A stretch of 64,000 nucleotides of DNA from an uncultured Paludibacter sp. (GTDB lineage: Bacteria; Bacteroidota; Bacteroidia; Bacteroidales; Paludibacteraceae): assembly GCA_937897985.1 (NCBI GenBank), contig CALCBD010000039.1, positions 117,504 to 181,503 on the forward strand, given 5' to 3'. The translations under genes and the position numbers were made by a program. Numbering within the stretch: position 1 is the stretch's first letter; each line of letters starts with the position of its first letter. The notes beneath the pieces are model-generated. The model was not told the origin of the DNA. It was given only the letters and a program-made list of their open reading frames with translations, and made no database searches. This document shows positions 62,042-64,000 of this stretch, piece by piece.

Positions 62042-62072
62042 AACCTCTGTAAATCGTTTATTTACAGAGGTT
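62042..62072 (-). terminator. Rho-independent terminator of dnaK
   Basis: AACCTCTGTAAAT (62042-62054) pairs perfectly over 13 bp with ATTTACAGAGGTT (62060-62072). On the minus strand a T-rich run follows. It is 34 bp after the dnaK stop. Confidence 0.9.
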
Positions 62073-62105
62073 AGTCAATTTACCTAATTGGGTTGTCAAT
62101 AGCAA

Positions 62106-64000
62106 CTATTTTACTTCTTCAAAATCCACATCAGTTACATCGCCCTGTTGGTTACCGCTCTGGCTTTGTTGCTGACCGCCGAAATCCTGCGGACCAGCCT
62201 GCTGGCCTTGCTGTGCGTTTTGAGCGTTGTACATTTCCTGACTTGCTGCCTGAAATACATTGTTCAGTTCGGTGGTTGCGGCATCGATACCTGCTACATC
62301 CTGAGCTTTGTGAGCTTCTTTCAGTTTTGCTAAAGCGGCTTCGATCGGACCTTTTTTGTCGGCAGGAAGTTTGTCACCAAATTCCGATAATTGTTTTTCA
62401 GTCTGGAAAATCAATGAGTCGGCATGGTTCAGCTTATCGATTTTTTCCTTTTCTCTGGCATCTGCTTCGGCATTGGCAGCGGCTTCGTCTTTCATGCGTT
62501 TGATCTCAGCATCGCTCAGGCCTGAAGAAGCTTCGATACGAATACTTTGCTGTTTACCTGTGGCTTTGTCCTTGGCTGATACATGCAGAATACCATTGGC
62601 ATCGATATCGAATGTTACTTCGATCTGAGGTTCACCACGACGGGCAGGCATTATGCCATCAAGGTGGAAACGTCCCAATGATTTATTCTGATTGGCCAGC
62701 GGACGTTCGCCCTGCAGAATATGAATTTCCACTGAAGGCTGATTGTCGGCAGCAGTAGTAAATGTTTCGGATTTTTTGGTAGGGATAGTGGTATTGGCTT
62801 CGATAAGTTTTGTCATTACACTTCCCATGGTTTCGATACCCAACGAAAGCGGGGTAACATCGAGCAATAATACGTCTTTTACATCCCCGCTCAGTACACC
62901 GCCCTGAATTGCAGCTCCGATGGCCACAACTTCATCGGGATTCACACCTTTCGAAGGAGTTTTACCAAAGAATTTCTCAACAGCCGATTGAATTGCAGGT
63001 ATACGGGTTGAACCTCCTACCAGAATTACTTCGTTGATATCGTTGATGGTCAGACCGGCATTTTTCAAAGCCGAACGACAAGGATCGATAGTACGTTGAA
63101 TCAAATCGTCAATCAACTGCTCGAATTTTGCACGTGTCAGGGTGCGAACCAGATGGCGCGGAACCCCGTCGACAGGCATAATATAAGGCAGATTGATTTC
63201 AGACGAAGTAGTATTCGATAATTCGATTTTAGCTTTTTCGGCTGCTTCTTTCAAACGTTGCAACGCCATTGGATCTTTGCTCAAATCGATACCGCTGTTT
63301 TCGTTTTTGAATTCCTGTACTAACCAGTCGATGATACGGTGATCGAAATCATCTCCACCCAGGTGAGTATCACCATCGGTCGATTTTACTTCAAAGACAC
63401 CATCACCAAGTTCGAGTACCGAAACGTCGTGTGTACCACCACCACAGTCGAAAACGACAATTTTCATATCCTTATTGGTTTTGTCGAGTCCGTATGCCAA
63501 AGCAGCAGCAGTTGGTTCATTGATGATACGCTTAACATTTAATCCGGCAATTTCACCTGCTTCTTTGGTTGCCTGACGTTGCGAATCGTTAAAATATGCC
63601 GGTACTGTAATTACAGCATCGGTAACTTCCTGTCCGAGGTATTCTTCGGCAGTTTTTTTCATTTTTTGCAAAATGATGGCCGAAATTTCCTGAGGAGAAT
63701 ACATTCTACCATCAATATCCACTCTTGCAGTATTATTGTCACCGCGTACTACTTTATAGGGTACACGTGCAATTTCTTTTGCCAGTCGATCGTAGGTTTC
63801 ACCCATAAATCTTTTGATGGACGATACAGTTTTTGTTGGGTTGGTAATGGCCTGACGTTTTGCAGGATCACCTACTTTGCGTTCGCCACCATCCACAAAA
63901 CCAACTACCGAAGGCGTTGTGCGTTTTCCTTCGCTGTTGGCGATAACGATAGGTTCGTTACCTTCCATTACAGAAACACAAGAGTTTGTGGTTCCTAAGT
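62106..64000 (-). CDS. dnaK: Hsp70 chaperone DnaK (N terminus outside window)
   Basis: The frame is open to base 64000. Translating the edge gives LGTTNSCVSVMEGNEP, the DnaK phosphate-1 motif, so fewer than ten residues are missing. Other motifs: VVFDCGGGTHDVSVLE (phosphate 2), VILVGGSTRIPAIQ (adenosine), GDVKDVLLLDVTPLSLGIET (linker and substrate domain), and a Gln/Gly-rich tail ending DVDFEEVK. It is an ATP-dependent folding chaperone. It is a core gene unrelated to the accessory locus and marks the edge of conserved chromosome. Confidence 0.99.
   Translation of the reverse strand, partial: LGTTNSCVSVMEGNEPIVIANSEGKRTTPSVVGFVDGGERKVGDPAKRQAITNPTKTVSSIKRFMGETYDRLAKEIARVPYKVVRGDNNTARVDIDGRMYSPQEISAIILQKMKKTAEEYLGQEVTDAVITVPAYFNDSQRQATKEAGEIAGLNVKRIINEPTAAALAYGLDKTNKDMKIVVFDCGGGTHDVSVLELGDGVFEVKSTDGDTHLGGDDFDHRIIDWLVQEFKNENSGIDLSKDPMALQRLKEAAEKAKIELSNTTSSEINLPYIMPVDGVPRHLVRTLTRAKFEQLIDDLIQRTIDPCRSALKNAGLTINDINEVILVGGSTRIPAIQSAVEKFFGKTPSKGVNPDEVVAIGAAIQGGVLSGDVKDVLLLDVTPLSLGIETMGSVMTKLIEANTTIPTKKSETFTTAADNQPSVEIHILQGERPLANQNKSLGRFHLDGIMPARRGEPQIEVTFDIDANGILHVSAKDKATGKQQSIRIEASSGLSDAEIKRMKDEAAANAEADAREKEKIDKLNHADSLIFQTEKQLSEFGDKLPADKKGPIEAALAKLKEAHKAQDVAGIDAATTELNNVFQAASQEMYNAQNAQQGQQAGPQDFGGQQQSQSGNQQGDVTDVDFEEVK

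Noticed and set aside
62093..62503. Plus-strand ORFs inside dnaK
   Set aside because: They are shadows of the highly conserved dnaK frame and show no independent signals.

Overview
The window is from a member of the Bacteroidota, most likely the order Bacteroidales. The signs are two SusC/SusD pairs, six proteins ending in a type IX secretion (T9SS) type A sorting domain, promoters with the Bacteroidota -7 box TAnnTTTG, AT-rich intergenic DNA and weak Shine-Dalgarno sequences. A Paludibacter-like or Dysgonomonas-like relative would fit, but the genus is an inference.

Positions 1-55911 form a very large polysaccharide utilisation region. On the left are the end of a sialate O-acetylesterase, a DUF4143 ATPase, a heparinase II/III-like lyase, two GH2 beta-mannosidase-type enzymes, and two paralogous secreted proteins that look like an unclassified TIM-barrel hydrolase; the first of these is cut by an in-frame TAG. 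The uptake core (12055-21729) is SusC-SusD-SusC-SusD. It is followed by a T9SS surface protein, a multi-domain T9SS heparinase-like lyase and a Ser-type sulfatase. A hipBA toxin-antitoxin pair separates these from a GH3 / mutarotase-fold-like protein / UroD-like operon and a GH125 alpha-mannosidase. The right part holds a second DUF4143 ATPase, a PL8 lyase, a T9SS beta-helix protein with a tiny downstream ORF, GH127, an unknown T9SS protein, a GH43-like lipoprotein, a 1107-residue propeller/toroid fusion and a GH78 enzyme. Together they suggest an acidic, acetylated and possibly sulfated heteropolysaccharide containing mannose, uronic acid, arabinose and rhamnose.

Several promoters of this region share one architecture: a CAAAATARTA element starting 33-34 or exactly 55 bp upstream of the -7 box, in places repeated at exactly 21 bp. 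This suggests control by one AraC-type (hybrid two-component) regulator, and no regulator of the locus is encoded here.

Positions 55983-60737 are an arsenic resistance operon on the minus strand: arsR, small thioredoxin, ArsF-like, ArsG-like, ArsP-type permease, arsC, acr3, DUF3147. Positions 60990-61863 are a REP-associated tyrosine transposase (RAYT) between two clusters of GACCTAACAGG palindromes. The window ends inside dnaK, which runs off the right edge.
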